In this document: in pieces, positions 1 to 11,790 of the stretch
Numbering within the stretch: the first letter of the stretch is position 1
How the letters are laid out: each line of letters starts with the position of its first letter
Origin: Aegilops tauschii subsp. strangulata
Lineage: Eukaryota; Streptophyta; Magnoliopsida; Poales; Poaceae
Assembly: GCF_002575655.3 (NCBI RefSeq)
Contig: NC_053040.3
Coordinates: 150,227,148 to 150,291,147, forward strand
Reading direction: 5' to 3'
DNA length: 64,000 bases
Position numbers and translations under genes: made by a program
The notes under the pieces: generated by a model
Told to the model about the DNA's origin: nothing
Databases searched by the model: none
What the model saw: the letters and a program-made list of their open reading frames with translations, nothing else

Positions 1-454
1 GTTTTGCATAGGAAGTAGGTAATAGGGAGGTCCAAAAATGTTGAGGTTTAAGGTGGAGCTCGGGAAAGTGATGAAAGAATTTAGGGCAAAGTTTGGAGAC
101 CAAACTAGAAGCAGAAAAGGCATGGAATTGTTTTGCAAGTGTGTTATGGTTAAATCCAAAGATAATGGAATATTTATTATAGCTCCCTAAATATCGAGAG
201 GATATGTTATAAAGAGAAATCACCATGTGAATTCCCTCGATTTAAATGGATAAAAAATCCATGCAATTTTATTTAGATGAGTTTAAAAAAAGGGTGCAAG
301 ATGACATGATGCAATGCACATGATGCAAAGATGAATGCAACGAACAAAATAAATCACACGACGAAACTCGGAATCCATGGAAGGCATCTGGAGCACCGGT
401 CTTGGGGCGTCACAAAGCAAGGTCAATCGATTACATATATAAAGGGAGAGAGAT

Positions 455-985
455 TGAGCGATTGTGGGTCATTGTGTGATCGAAAGAGTGATACGGGTTG
501 GAGAGAGTGACCTAGATAGACAATGTGCATGAGAGAGTATACAATATGAATATGTCGAATTGGGTTCAAACATGGAGATATATCGTTTGTGTCTGAGAAA
601 GAGCGAGGTCAATCGAGACATACAAAGAAAGACACACAGAGAGAGAGAGAGAGGGAGGGAGAGAGAGAGGGAGATTGAGCGAGCGTGGCCCGCCATGAGG
701 TCGAAAGAGTGGGGGTGGCTTGGATGGACTGACCTAGATAGACAATCTGCGTGAGAGAGTATAAAGTGTGTCGATCGAGGCCCGAATAGGGATATATATA
801 TATATCATTTGTGTGTGAAAGAAAACGAGGTTAATCGAGACTCAGATAAAGAGAGCGAGATTGAGCGAGTGTGGCCCGCCGTGCGGAAGAAAGAGTGAGA
901 CGGTCTCGAGGGAGTGACCTAGATAGACAATGTGCGTGCATGCAGATGAAAGGTTGGGGGCTAGATAGGCAATGCATGTATCTAG
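455..985. repeat. Degenerate GA-rich tandem repeat
   Basis: Three diverged units share the phrase GACCTAGATAGACAAT, starting at 509, 731 and 916, so the period is about 185-222 bp. Each unit also carries long GAGA runs, a GGCCCGCC block and a short AT run. A fourth, more diverged unit may follow at about 960. The reading frames here are simple-sequence translations (Ser/Leu or Arg/Glu runs) and I do not call a gene. It lies outside the CACTA element, in the flanking DNA. The stretch 1-454 shows nothing recognisable. Confidence 0.6.
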
Positions 986-1528
986 CGAGAGAGGGTGGGA
1001 GGGACAGAGGGAGAGAGAGAGCTCGGCATGGGGTGCAATGGCGGGTGTGTGAGGTAAATACATTTGGTAACAGAGTGGAAAAAGGGGGTTGTATAATTGA
1101 GAGAGTTAGAGATCGAAACATGGAGAGAAAGAATGAATGTGTGTCGGAAACCGATAGCTTGCTAAGGTGGTTAGGAGAGGAAGATTGACCGATACAGGAA
1201 GTATGTAGCGTGTGTGCCGGGGGGGGGGCTAAAAACAACATTTGAATGTAGATAGTACTAGACTTAATATCGATGTTTCAATTCGGTGTACATTGTAAGA
1301 TTTGAACTGAGGACCATGCATATGGGTAATTATTTTGAATTCGTGCCATACTAGGTTTGGAAAAGTTGACATTGACTCAATTGTTGTGCTATTTTTGTAG
1401 GTCATATGTTTGAATCCATCCAAAAGTTTTCTCACTACAATGGTGTTCATCATATACATATGAATTTGTATTAAAAAAGTAGCGTGGATACAGTGAAATG
1501 CGAAATCCACGTTAGAATTGGAGATCGC

Positions 1529-1616
1529 TATGTGACACACACTCTAATTCAAATAACTAATTATGTGACACACACTCTAATTCAAATAACTAATTATGTG
1601 ACACACACTCTAATCC
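1529..1616. repeat. 33-bp tandem repeat, about 2.7 copies
   Basis: A unit beginning TATGTGACACACACTC starts at 1529, 1562 and 1595 with an exact 33-bp period and near-perfect identity, so the duplication is recent. The flanks 986-1528 and 1617-1922 hold no gene I can support. A C-rich run at 1861-1903 precedes the CACTA end. Confidence 0.8.
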
Positions 1617-1922
1617 ACGTTAGCGTGGATACCGTGGATACCGTTTCGTTTTTTTAAATAACTCATTAATTAATTTATAGTATCTTGTTTGGAATGACTA
1701 ATTATTTGCAAGGAAAACACGGGCATGGTAATACATACAGATTCGTTTGCAAATGAAATAAGGTTCGTTTGCATTCTCAAATCTCATCTGAAATGTAGGC
1801 GCACCAGGCAGACCAGGGTCGCGTCGGGGTGGTTGCGTGTGTCGTATGGTGGCTTAGCACCCAGCCACCCACCCCCTCCCTCCCTCCCCCACCCCCCCCC
1901 AAAAAGGACGACGACTAAATAA

Positions 1923-1949
1923 CACTACAAAAAAAAGACACATCCGTGA
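1923..1949 (+). repeat. CACTA left terminal inverted repeat
   Basis: The 27-bp end matches the inverse of 60346-60371 except for one A in the homopolymer and one A/T change. A weakly ordered region of short TATGACA-like words follows to about 2160. Confidence 0.75.
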
Positions 1950-2432
1950 CATTTTGGGCCGAACGAAAATCTTTTCTATCATACTTATGACACTTCTATG
2001 ACGATAATTGTGACAAAACCCGGTATCATCATAGATGTGGTGGGGTCCTACTTCTATGACAAAAAATATGACAGAAAATGGGCTTTTCGTCCTGGGCGGG
2101 ACGGAGACGCAGCTGCATGACATTCTTTGGGCCGTCCATGACGGAAAAAGCCGTGGTAGAAGCGAGGGCGCGGAAAATATCGGGGAGTCCCCGGTTACGG
2201 TGGGTGGTCGGGGACCGAGCGATGCGCGTTTCTCTCGTACGTACGCGCGTGTGTGCGGGGCGTTGGTCTCTAACTGAACCCGAGCGAGGCGTTGGGCTCT
2301 AACTGAACCCGAGCGATTGCACTGCAGGCTACGCGTTACTGAAGCCGAGCGATCGATCGATGGCTGTTAACTGAACCCGATCGAGCGATTCCTTCGCTAC
2401 TGCTGCTAACTGAAGCCGATTGATGCTGCCTC

Positions 2433-3262
2433 TGGATGAACAGTGAGCGTTGCGGGGGGGGGGGGGGTGGGATGAACAGTTCCCGGTGGGGGTGGATGAA
2501 CAGGACCCCGTGGCGTTGCCTCTGGATGAATAGTGAGCGTTGCTGGGGGGTTTGGATGAACAGTTCTTTGTGGGGGTGGATGAACAGGACCCCGATCGTT
2601 CGAGCTAGTTGGGGCTGGATGAACAGGACCCCATGGAGGGCAGGATGAACAGGACCATCCCGTGGAGGGTAGGATGAATAGTAGACGGTGGAGGGCTGGA
2701 AAAACAGTAGCCCGTGGAGGGGTGGTTGAACAGGAGCCCGTGGAGAGGGCTGGTTGAACAGTAGCCGGTGGAGTAGCGCGCGGTGGAGGCTGGATGAACA
2801 GGAGCCCGTGGATGAACAGTCGCAGGTGGAGGCTGGAGGAGGTCGACGGTGGATGAACAATAGCCCGTGGAGGCTTGAGGGGGTCGACGGTGGAGATGAA
2901 CAGTATCCCCTGGAGTCCCGTTTTGCGGTACGCCACACCCCTCCTGATGAACAGGACCCCCGTTTCAACCGTAGCGCTCCAACAGAAGTCCGTTTCCTCC
3001 GTTTTGCGGTATGCCACACCCCTCCCGATCAACAGGACCCCCGTTTCGACCGTAGGAGGTCCGTTTCCTCTATTTTGTGGTACGCCAGACCCCTCCCGAT
3101 GAACAGGATCCCGTTTCGAACATGGCCGGTTGAACACAAGGCCGTTTCCTCCGTTTTGCGGTACGCCAGGCCTCGTTTCCATCGGCTGTTCCGTCCAAGC
3201 CCTCCCGATGAACACGACGACGCATTCCGTTCTGACCCAGCCGGTTGGCTCCCCATGAACAC
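2433..3262. repeat. CACTA subterminal array of GATGAACAG motifs
   Basis: About twenty copies of the word GATGAACAG (variants GTTGAACAG, GATGAATAG, GATGAACAC) occur at roughly 25-50 bp spacing, usually followed by GA/CCCC or TAGCCCGTGG. Dense short motifs near the ends are typical of CACTA elements, where the TnpA-type protein binds; binding to this word is inference. Long open frames across this stretch (for example 2336-3824 on both strands) are repeat translations. A G14 run lies at 2454-2467. Confidence 0.7.
2920..3182. repeat. Tandem repeat of about 70-80 bp in CACTA left arm
   Basis: Units begin GTTTTGCGGTACGCCA (or one-base variants) near 2920, 3001, 3072 and 3153 and each contains one GATGAACAGGA-type word. 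This is a higher-order repeat superimposed on the motif array. Confidence 0.65.
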
Positions 3263-3689
3263 GACGACAACGCTGTTTCTCCGTTCCGACCCAGCCATGT
3301 ACACGAGCCCTAGCCATACATACGCGCGAGTAGGCGTTCGAGACCCCGCCCGTATGTACGTACGTGGCCGTATTTACTTTCTTGCACCCTGGCCGCTGTA
3401 CGTACGTATACATGCCACGTGCGCGCCTCTACTACGACACGTGTGCGCCTCTACATCGACCAGTATGTACGTACACGTTCGCGACCAGAATGACAATGCT
3501 ACGTACGCTTCGACCAGGTGGGTCCCGACTGTCAAGCACTTCCTTGCCTGCGAAGATGTAGCTGGTGGGTCCCAGCAGCCAGGGGGCGAATCGTTTTTTT
3601 GCCCGGACGCACTTCCTTGCGTGCGAAGATGTAGCTGGTGGGTCCCAGCAGTCACGGGGAAACTTTTTTTCGCGAAATACGGTGGCCCG

Positions 3690-5195
3690 TCCGGTGGGTC
3701 CCTGCTATCAGGTGGAGGAATAATTATTTTGCACATAATAAGGAGGCACTTCCTTGCTGCGGCTGTGGACCCAGCTATCAGCCTCTCCACGTACAGTCCA
3801 CGTCCGATGGAAGCCGTTCCTTGACCACGTTGACCACGCCGCGCCGAGAGCACCAGGGCGGTGGACGACGGCGAGGCCTAGGAAGGGGACGACGCGGAGC
3901 CGGGGAAGGCTCGGCAGTGGAAGCCCACGCGGAGAGGAGTACGAGGGTTCACTAGTTCGGCTGTGGTGTGAGGCTGCCGTCGCCGCAGGGCCTCGCCAGC
4001 GGTGGGAATAGTAGGGGGCGGTGAGGCCTCCGCGGTAGCACAGCCGGCCATGGGAGGCAGGAGCATGCGGCACGACCGGCTCTGCTTTGGGCGGCTGGAG
4101 CAACAAGACCATAGGTTGAAGAAGCACTACAGCCGTTGGATGGACATCGTACGGTCACTCGAGCTAGAATCATCCATATTGACTAAGTTGACAAAGCACT
4201 CCGTCCCCGTCAACTTAGTAGGCCCACAAGTCAGCCTCCCACCAAGGTGGGTCCCAACCAGCTGGGGATGTATTCATTTTTTTGTGCGTAATAAGGAGGC
4301 ACTTCCGATGGGTCCGAGCTGACAGCGGGGGGAACGTTTTTTCGCATAATATGGTGGCCCGTCCGGTGGGTCCCAGCAGTCAGGGGCAAACATTTTTTTC
4401 GCAAAATATGGTGGCCCGTCCGGTGGGTCCCTGCTGTCAGGTGGAGGAATCATTATTTTTCGCGTAATAAGGAGGCACTTCCTTGCTGCCGTCATGGACC
4501 CAGCTGTCAGCCTCTCCACGTACAATCCACGTCTGATGGAAGCTGTTCCTTGACCATGTTGACCACGCCGCGCCGAGAGCACCAGGACGGTGGACGACGG
4601 CGAGGCCTAGGAAGGGGACGACGCGGAGCTGGGGAAGACGCGGCAGTGGAAGCCCGCGCGGAGAGGAGTATGAGGGTTCACTGGTTCGGCTGCGGTGTGA
4701 GGCTGCTGTCGCCGCGGAATAACAGGGGGTGTGGGTGAGTAGAGGGATGGCCTGGCCAGCGGTGGGAGTAGTAGGGGCATCACAACAGGCCACGGGAGGC
4801 AGGAGCACGCGGCACGACTGGCGCTCCTTTGGGCGGCTGGAGCAAGAAGACCAGAGGTTGAAGAAGCACTACGGCCGTTGGATGGACATCGTACGGTCAC
4901 TGCAGCTAGAATCGTTTATATTAACTAAGTTGACAAAGCCCTTGGTACGTGTCAACTTAGTAGGCCCACAGGTCAGCTTCCGAAACGGTGCGCCCCAGAT
5001 GTCAGGGGGAGGAAGCATTTTTTGGGCGGGTGAAGCTAGAATATCCGAGATTGAAGAAGAAGCACGGCATTCGTTGGATGGACATCCAACGGCCACTGCT
5101 GCTAGAACCGTGTGTTGACTATAATAAGTTGACAAAGCCTTGCATATGCGTCAACTTCGTTTTTTTAGGGTACGCGTCAACTTAGTAGGCCCACA
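3690..5195. repeat. 730-740 bp tandem duplication in CACTA left arm
   Basis: The block with GGCCCGTCCGGTGGGTCCC, AAGGAGGCACTTCCTTGCTG and GCGCCGAGAGCACCAGG occurs twice: the last word starts at 3841 and 4570 (offset 729). A third, partial copy ends near 5195. Each unit ends in an inverted pair CTAAGTTGAC / GTCAACTTAG (4183-4192 with 4209-4218; 4925-4934 with 4951-4960; a degraded third at 5125-5133 with 5150-5159 and 5176-5185). It is GC-rich with apparent long frames, but these shift between copies, so I call it subterminal repeat and not a gene. The stretch 3263-3689 holds related short motifs. Confidence 0.7.
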
Positions 5196-6065
5196 AGTGT
5201 GTGGGAGAGAACTTATAGCCCATTTGCGATTTGTAAGAATGTACAACCCATTTTTGAATTCTAATGGAATTTACTACAACTCATTTACAGTTTGTTAAAA
5301 GGACAACCCATTTTCAACGATTAATAATTTCAACCAACCGTTCATGACAGAATTCAATAAAAATTTCCCACATTTTGATGGGATCCAAAATATTTTTATC
5401 CCGAAATTTCTAGTTAGATTAAATATAAGTTTGTATTACGTAAAAATCTAACGAAACATTGTGCGCGCAACAATTAAAAATTAAGATTTTCAAAATCCAT
5501 AAATAATATTTTATAGACTAATTCCGTGCTTGGTGCATTTTTTATAGTTACTGCCCAGTTTTTATAATTACATCCCATTTATTATTTTTTAAAGCCCATT
5601 TTCCTGTTAAGCCAAATGCATCCCTCCTAGGAAAGATTTACAGCCCAGCGGGGCGGAGAATAACAAGTTGACCTTGTCTGGGTATTCCTAAAAAAACGTA
5701 TAGCTGGGCTAGCCATTTTCATCTTGAAAGAAATTAATATCTGGACTGGATATCTGTCCTGGGCTAGACGGGCCACAGCCCGCCCAGTTAATACCTTGCT
5801 CTCCCCTGAACAACAACGAAAACATCGCCAAGAAAAACTCTGAAGTGCTCACGGCTCAAAAACACAAATACTGCTCGAGCTGCTTGGTCCCAGCTGTCGG
5901 CCGCACCTTGTGCAATTCTCTCGTTTATATTGACTACATAGGTTGAAAATGGTGTGGGACCGTGATGTCAGGAAACCAGGAGGAAGCACAAAAAATATAG
6001 TTGTACATAATAAGGAGGCACTTGCGTACGTACGGCTATGGCCCTAGTGGGTCCCTACTGTCATC
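5196..6065. other. AT-rich CACTA body, no gene seen
   Basis: This is an AT-rich stretch with repeated words such as CAGCCCA, CAACCCATTT and CCCATTTATTATT. It returns near 6020 to the AAGGAGGCACTT and GTGGGTCCC words of the left-arm repeats, so it reads as a continuation of the CACTA arm. No coding potential is visible. Confidence 0.5.
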
Positions 6066-6080
6066 CAGTCAAAATAAAGT

Positions 6081-7535
6081 TTTTTTCGAGAGTACGCCTA
6101 GGCGTACCTTATTTTTATAGAAGGCAGAATTTAAGTACAAGAGAACTACAACTTGCTGCGAACAACAAGCGTAGTACAACTCCACACCAAGCTAGTCCGA
6201 AGACAGCCACCACAGACAACATAAATACAAAGCAGAAGTGCCTATCCTAAGCTGAGCAACAACACCGCGTCTCGACCGACGCCGGTCACCTCCAGAGACA
6301 ACTCCAAATCGAATAGAATGTCCCTTGTCAATGCACCATCCACCCTTGATGCCAAAAAAGGAGGTGGCAAGTCGATGGCGGAACTTGGTCGGTCCCAAGG
6401 AAAGTACCGTCTTGGAATCACCGGTGACAACGTACATTGCGCCCTAAAGCTCAACCTTGGACAACGACGAGCACCGGAGGAGCGCCACATAGAACCTCAA
6501 GTAGTTTCTCCAAACATGATGCTCCCAACAGAGGAACGACGTCGAAGACGCCGCCATCGCGCCGATCCGACTATGAATCTAGGCTTTCTCCCGGAGACAA
6601 GTACCAAACCCAAGTGAAGTGAGGAAGATGCTGACACACCTCGGTGACGCCTCCAAGGAGGGAAACGACACCCATGGTGCCGTCGCCACCGGCACCGACC
6701 GGAGACGGGCTGGACTTTCGTCCGTATTGTCGCACACCTCCATCGCTGCCACAGGGTTGGCACAACCTCGTCCAAAATGGCTCACACCGCCGTCGTCACA
6801 ACACCTCATAGTTGTAGATGTGAAATCATGGTCCACCAACACCCGCATGGCCGAGAGCACACCGGCATCCACCTCCCGCACGGCGTGAGCCCACAGCCTC
6901 GGTCCACCATCCACCTCCGCACAGTAGAGGGACCTCCAACTCTGGCTGTAGCTGCCGAATCAAGCTCTCCAGCTTTGAGTGGCCAGCCATGGCTCTGCCT
7001 CCTCCATGGCCCGCAAAGCCTAGATCGGGACCAGATCCGCCCGCACCGCCGCCTCCAGAACTCCTCCAGGCCGCACAGCCACGCGCAAGCATGCCAGCTA
7101 CGAGCGGACAGCCATGGCACCGGAACCTCCGCGGCCTGCAAAGCCCAGATCGGGCCCAGACTAGCCCGCGCCGCGGCCACCAGATCTCCTCCAGGCCCCT
7201 TTGCCGCGCCGCCGCCGGGGACCTCCGCTGCTCCTCCGAAGCCTCTGCCATGCACCTTATCTCTTCCTCTGCGCCTCCCGACCAGCACCACCGGGCTTCC
7301 GCGCCGCCCTGCGCCGCCGGCTTATCGTCTCACCTCCGTGCGAAGGGAACCCAACGGGGTGCGCCATCCCACCCGCCGCCTTCGACGGCCGGGCGCGGCC
7401 GCCACCGTCGACACCGGCGACGGCAGCGGCCAGGCGAGCACCAGGGTACGGGGGCTTTTTGGTTTAGGATTCGGTTCCTCCGGGGCCGCTCGCGCGAGCG
7501 GCCCCGGAGGGAGACGGGATGTGCCCAAGAAAAAT
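6081..7535 (-). mobile_element. LINE-like retroposon, non-autonomous
   Basis: The insert is bounded by an exact 15-bp direct repeat, CAGTCAAAATAAAGT (6066-6080 and 7536-7550). A T run on the + strand at its left edge corresponds to a 3' poly(A) tail on the minus strand. Just before the tail, the minus strand ends with the 16-bp palindrome GTACGCCTAGGCGTAC followed by TCTCG and the A run. That layout resembles the 3' hairpin of cereal LINEs as I know them. At 1455 bp there is no endonuclease or reverse transcriptase domain. The rest is a GC-rich body whose open frames (to 256 codons) look like composition effects. It could be an internally deleted LINE or a chimera of another transcript with a LINE tail. 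Confidence 0.75.
7477..7510. repeat. 34-bp perfect palindrome
   Basis: The sequence CCTCCGGGGCCGCTCGC is followed at once by its exact reverse complement, centred between 7493 and 7494. It lies about 25 bp inside the 5' end of the minus-strand LINE-like insert. Confidence 0.9.
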
Positions 7536-7550
7536 CAGTCAAAATAAAGT

Positions 7551-8161
7551 CATCTCCTGAATCCTCATGTTCATTGACCATGTTAACAATGCTCGGCGCC
7601 ACAGCGAGCGCAACAACTCGAAGGACGACGGAGAGGGCCTCGTGGGCCCGACGGATGGTCTGATACAGCGCCCGCTGCTCATTCAGGAAGCCAGGATCAT
7701 CGGACACCTATGAGCACCTTCGAGAGACTGAGACGGCATGAAACGGTAAGGCCGCGCTTGGGAGCTCTGGTTTATTTCACACCTGTATTAAGATATAAGT
7801 GTAATTTACTCGTCATCGGAAACAACGCGTAAAATGCAGGAGTAATGAAACTAAGGGCCCGAGGTCTGTAAGTAAAACAGGCGGGTTACGAGTGTAATTT
7901 GAGAGACCGGTGTATATTTTACTAGTCGAAATCGACCAACCAAGCGCTTCGCCCGAGACCATCTGCTTTTATTTACAAGCGTCAGTTTTACAAGCGGTTT
8001 TGGTTGGGAAACGACGATCCTATCATGGCCTAAGATGATGAGTTGGTCGGAAGATCATATGGTTTCACGTCTAACCTACCCGACTTGTCGTATAGGCTAT
8101 GAATGAAACATAAGATGATGAACTTCTTAAGCACGGAAACAACAGAAGAGGATGATCTTCC
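7551..8161. other. CACTA body between LINE-like insert and Copia element
   Basis: No gene is supported. The words after 7551 (GACCATGTTAACAATGCTCGGCGCCACAG) loosely echo the left-arm duplication. A possible small inverted-repeat element lies near 7752-7965 (GCGCTTGGG against CCAACCAAGCGC), but I found no clear target duplication for it. The last five bases, CTTCC, are the Copia target duplication. Confidence 0.4.
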
Positions 8162-9173
8162 TATTGGGGAACGTAGTAATTTCAAAAATTTCCTACGCAC
8201 ACGCAAAATCATGGTGATGCATAGCAACGAGAGGGGAGAGTGTAATCTGCGTACCCTCGTAGACCGTAAGCGGAAGCGTTTATCAATGCGGTTGATGTAG
8301 TCGTACGTCTTCACGATCCGACCGATCCAAGTACCGAACGCACGGCACCTCCGAGTTCTGCACATGTTCAGCTCGCTGACGTCCTCGCCTTCTTGATCCA
8401 GCAAGTCGGGCAAAGTAGTAGATGAATTCCGGCAGCACGACGGTGTGGTGACGGTGTTGGTGAAGAACAATTTCCGCAGGGCTTCGCCAAGCACTACAGA
8501 AACTATGACAGAGGATAAACTAGAGGGGATAGGGTTGCTGGCACACGGCTTCGTGTTTCTTGATGTGTCTTTGGTGCTAGCCCTGCCCCTCTATTTATAT
8601 GTTGAGCCCTGGGGTCGAAACTTGGAGCAAAAGCCTCCTCAAAGTTGGTTTTGCCCGAAAGGCAAGAGTTCCACTCGGACTCCAGGACCAAACACCACAA
8701 TCCTTGGTGTCTGGCCCAGACACGGCCTCGGCGTCTGGCCCAGGGCCAGACGCCAGGGTCTCCGGTGTTTGGCCCCCTGGCCTTCGCAGAACTCCTTTTG
8801 CGCCGACTTATAGCCCCGTGGGCCTGACCCCTTGGCCTAACCACATCATCCAATATATGAATCTTTACCTCCGGACCATTCCGGAGCTCCTCGTCATGTC
8901 CGTGATCTCATCTGGAACTCCGAACAACATTCGGTCACCAACATACATAACTCATATAATACTATATCGTCAACGAATGTTAAGCGTGCGGACCCTACGG
9001 GTTCGAGAACTATGTAGACATGACCGAGACACTTCTCTGGTCAATAACCAATAGAGGAACCTGGATGCCCATATTGGCTCCTACATATTCTATGAAGATC
9101 TTTATCGGTCAAACCGCATAACAACATACGTTTGTTCCCTTTGTCATCGGTATGTTACTTGCCCGAGATTCGA
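8162..9173 (-). repeat. Copia 3' LTR, outer part (interrupted)
   Basis: This part aligns to 43321-44335 of the intact 5' LTR. The minus-strand terminus carries one change (AATA for AACA). The rest of this LTR resumes at 37606, on the far side of the nested Gypsy element. The hairpin at 8730-8754 differs from its partner by paired changes (see findings). Confidence 0.92.
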
Positions 9174-10352
9174 TGTCGGTGTGGAACGACACCTATGGGA
9201 TTACAAGAATCCCTACTACGGTTGCCGGGGCGCGGGGTTGCGAGAAGAGCAGTATTAATAACCAGCACGAGGATCGTTTACCCAGGTTCGGGCCACGAGG
9301 ATGCGTAAAACCCTAGTCCTGCTTTGGTGGGTGTATTTCAGAGAGTTCTTGAGCTCTCAAACCAGCTGTGGCGAGTGTGTGGTTCGAAAGAGCCGAATCC
9401 TTCTCCAGTATGCCATGGGCCTCCTTTTATAGTCGAAAGGGGCTGCCACAGTGGCACACAGGAGGTGGAAAGGCGCACAGTGCTATGAGCTTATCGCTCG
9501 TATTACAGGACAAGACACATTTAATGCGTAGCTTAGGTGTCCCCTTGCTTTATCGGGGACGGGGGCGAGGCCCATCCCGTCCGTCGCCGCTCCTCCTTGC
9601 TTCGACACACGCCCTGGCTAGCGACACATGCGGCGCCACGTAGGCAGGCAGGCAACTGAGGTGGCGCGGTGGCGGAGCCTCCATGAAGATCTGCATGCCG
9701 CCACGTAGGCGCTTGATGAGTTGGCCTGGGAGCTGCATGTTGCCACGCAGGTGCCCGCCCAGCTGGTTGGGCTGGCAGTTGCATGTGAACGGTGGTGGAG
9801 ACTTGGTTGGTGCGGGCCTGGTAGTGGCCCTGCTGGCGTCCTTGGCGAGGGCCTTGCCGGGTGGTCCGGCAAGGGTCTTGTCGTGGCGCGCTGTCGTCCC
9901 GGGCAAGGACCTTGCCGGGGGTCTGGTGGCCTTCCTCAGCAAGGATCCTGCTGAGGATCGTCGTCTTCTAATCCTCATCTGATCTTGAGTGTTCCTTGTC
10001 TTCACAAAGATCTGCATGCCACCATGGAGGTGCCTCCCGAGCCCTGGCCCAATGTGATCTTGGAGACCGTGGGCGCAAGGGTGGCTCGCTCTGTTGGTGT
10101 GGGGCGAGCTGCCCCGGCAAGGGTCTTGCCAGGGCTGCTGAGGCTGCCCCGGCAAGGGTCTTGCCGGGGGAACCTGCTTCGTCCCTCTACTCTTTGTGGT
10201 CTTGGCCTTGGCGTTGCTCTGGTTATCTTGGGCTTCGGTCTTACCTTGGCTCACCTCCCCTGTTCTGCTTGGTGTGACCGTGGGCGCGGCTCCGACTGCC
10301 CGTGCACAGGTAAAGGGGTACAAAAGTGCGCCCCTCCTTTTGTACACCGACA
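9174..10352 (-). repeat. Tat Gypsy 3' LTR
   Basis: This is the complete 1,179-bp partner of 36422-37600. Open frames of up to 278 codons here are non-genic translations of GC-rich LTR sequence. The 21 bases at 10353-10373 are internal element sequence before the next nested insertion. Confidence 0.93.
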
Positions 10353-10373
10353 GGACCCCCGGGCCTGGGCCAC

Positions 10374-11775
10374 TGATAACCCACAAGTATAGGGGATCGC
10401 AACAGTTTTCGAGGGTAGAGTATTCAACCCAAATTTATTGATTCGACACAAGGGGAGCCAAAGAATATTCTCAAGTATTAGCAGTTGAGTTGTCAATTCA
10501 ACCACACCTGGATAACTTAGTATCTGCAGCAAAGTGTTTAGTAGCAAAGTAGTCTGGAAGTAACAGTAACGGTAGCAAAAGTAATATTTTTGGGTTTTGT
10601 AGTGATTGTAATAGTAGCAACGGAAAAGTAAATAAGCGAAGAACAATACGTGAAAAGCTCGTAGGCATTGGATCGGTGATGTAGAATTATGCCGGATGCG
10701 GTTCATCATGTAACAATCATAACATAGGGTGACACAGAACTAGCTCCAATTCATCAATGTAATGTAGGCATGTATTCCGAATATAGTCATATGTGCTTAT
10801 GGAAAAGAACTTGCATGACATCTTTTGTCCTACCCTCCCGTGGCAACGGGGTCCTAATGGAAACTAAGGGATATTAAGGCCTCCTTATAATAGAGTACCG
10901 GACCAAAGCATTAACACATAGTGAATACATGAACTCCTCAAACTATGGTCATCACCGAGAGTGGTCCCGATTATTGTCACTTCGGGGTTGCCGGATGATA
11001 ACAGATAGTAGGTGACTATAGACTTGCAAGATAGGATCAAGAACTCACATATATTCATGAAAACATAATAGGTTCAGATCTGAAATCATGGCACTCGGGC
11101 CCTAGTGACAAGCATTAAGCATAGCAAAGTCATAGCAACATCAATCTCAGAACATAGTGGATACTAGGGATCAAACCCTAACAAAACTAACTCGATTACA
11201 TGATAAATCTCATCCAACCCATCACCGTCCAGCAAGCCTATGATGGAATTACTCACGCACGGCGGTGAGCATCATGAAATTGGTGATGGAGGATGGCTGA
11301 TGATGATGACGGCGACGGATTTCCCTCTCCGGAGCCCCGAACGGACTCCAGATCAGCCCTCTCGAGAGGTTTTAGGGCATGGCGGCGGCTCCGTATCGTA
11401 AAACGCGATGAATCCTTCTCTCTGATTTTTTCCCCGAACACGAATATATGGAGTTGGAGTTGAGGTCGGTGGAGCGTCAGGGGGCCCACGAGGCAGGGGG
11501 GCGCGCCCAGGGGGGCAGGCGCCCCCCCACCCTCGTGGACAGGTGGAGGCCCCCATGACATGGATTCTTCTTCCAGTATTTTTATTATTTTCCAAAAATA
11601 AGTCCCGTGGAGTTTCAGGTCATTCCGAGAACTTTTGTTTCTGCACATAAATAACACCATGGCAATTCTGCTAAAAACAGCATCAGTCCGGGTTAGTTCC
11701 ATTCAAATCATGCAAGTTAGAGTCCAAAACAAGGGCAAAAGTGTTTGGAAAAGTAGATACGACAGAGACGTATCA
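10374..11775 (-). repeat. Athila-type 3' LTR
   Basis: This is the partner of 18534-19942. The internal edge abuts the polypurine tract complement ACTCCCCCAAGCTTA. Confidence 0.93.
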
Positions 11776-11790
11776 ACTCCCCCAAGCTTA
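11776..11790 (-). other. Polypurine tract of Athila-type element
   Basis: The minus strand reads TAAGCTTGGGGGAGT directly before the 3' LTR. The identical 15-mer recurs at 13784-13798, and its 13-bp core also lies in gag at 17578-17590. Confidence 0.8.

Noticed and set aside
469..1241. Open frames of 60-136 codons on both strands
   Set aside because: They translate GA-rich tandem repeats into Ser/Leu or Arg/Glu runs; no domain and no conservation between repeat units.
2433..3262. CRISPR-like array
   Set aside because: Short degenerate motifs with irregular spacing in a plant transposon arm; no conserved long repeat, no cas genes, not a prokaryote.
2336..3824. Long open frames (up to 356 codons) on both strands
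   Set aside because: They are readings through the GATGAACAG and 70-80-bp repeat arrays; frames exist on both strands and change between units.
6777..7547. 256-codon frame on the plus strand
   Set aside because: It lies antisense within the GC-rich LINE-like insert and has no recognisable domain; composition explains it.
7752..7965. Harbinger- or Tourist-type MITE
   Set aside because: Inverted words GCGCTTGG are present, but ends and target duplication could not be fixed.
9550..10392. 278-codon minus-strand frame
   Set aside because: It lies in the Gypsy 3' LTR and runs into the next LTR; the same frame is not preserved in the partner LTR at 36.8-37.6 kb.
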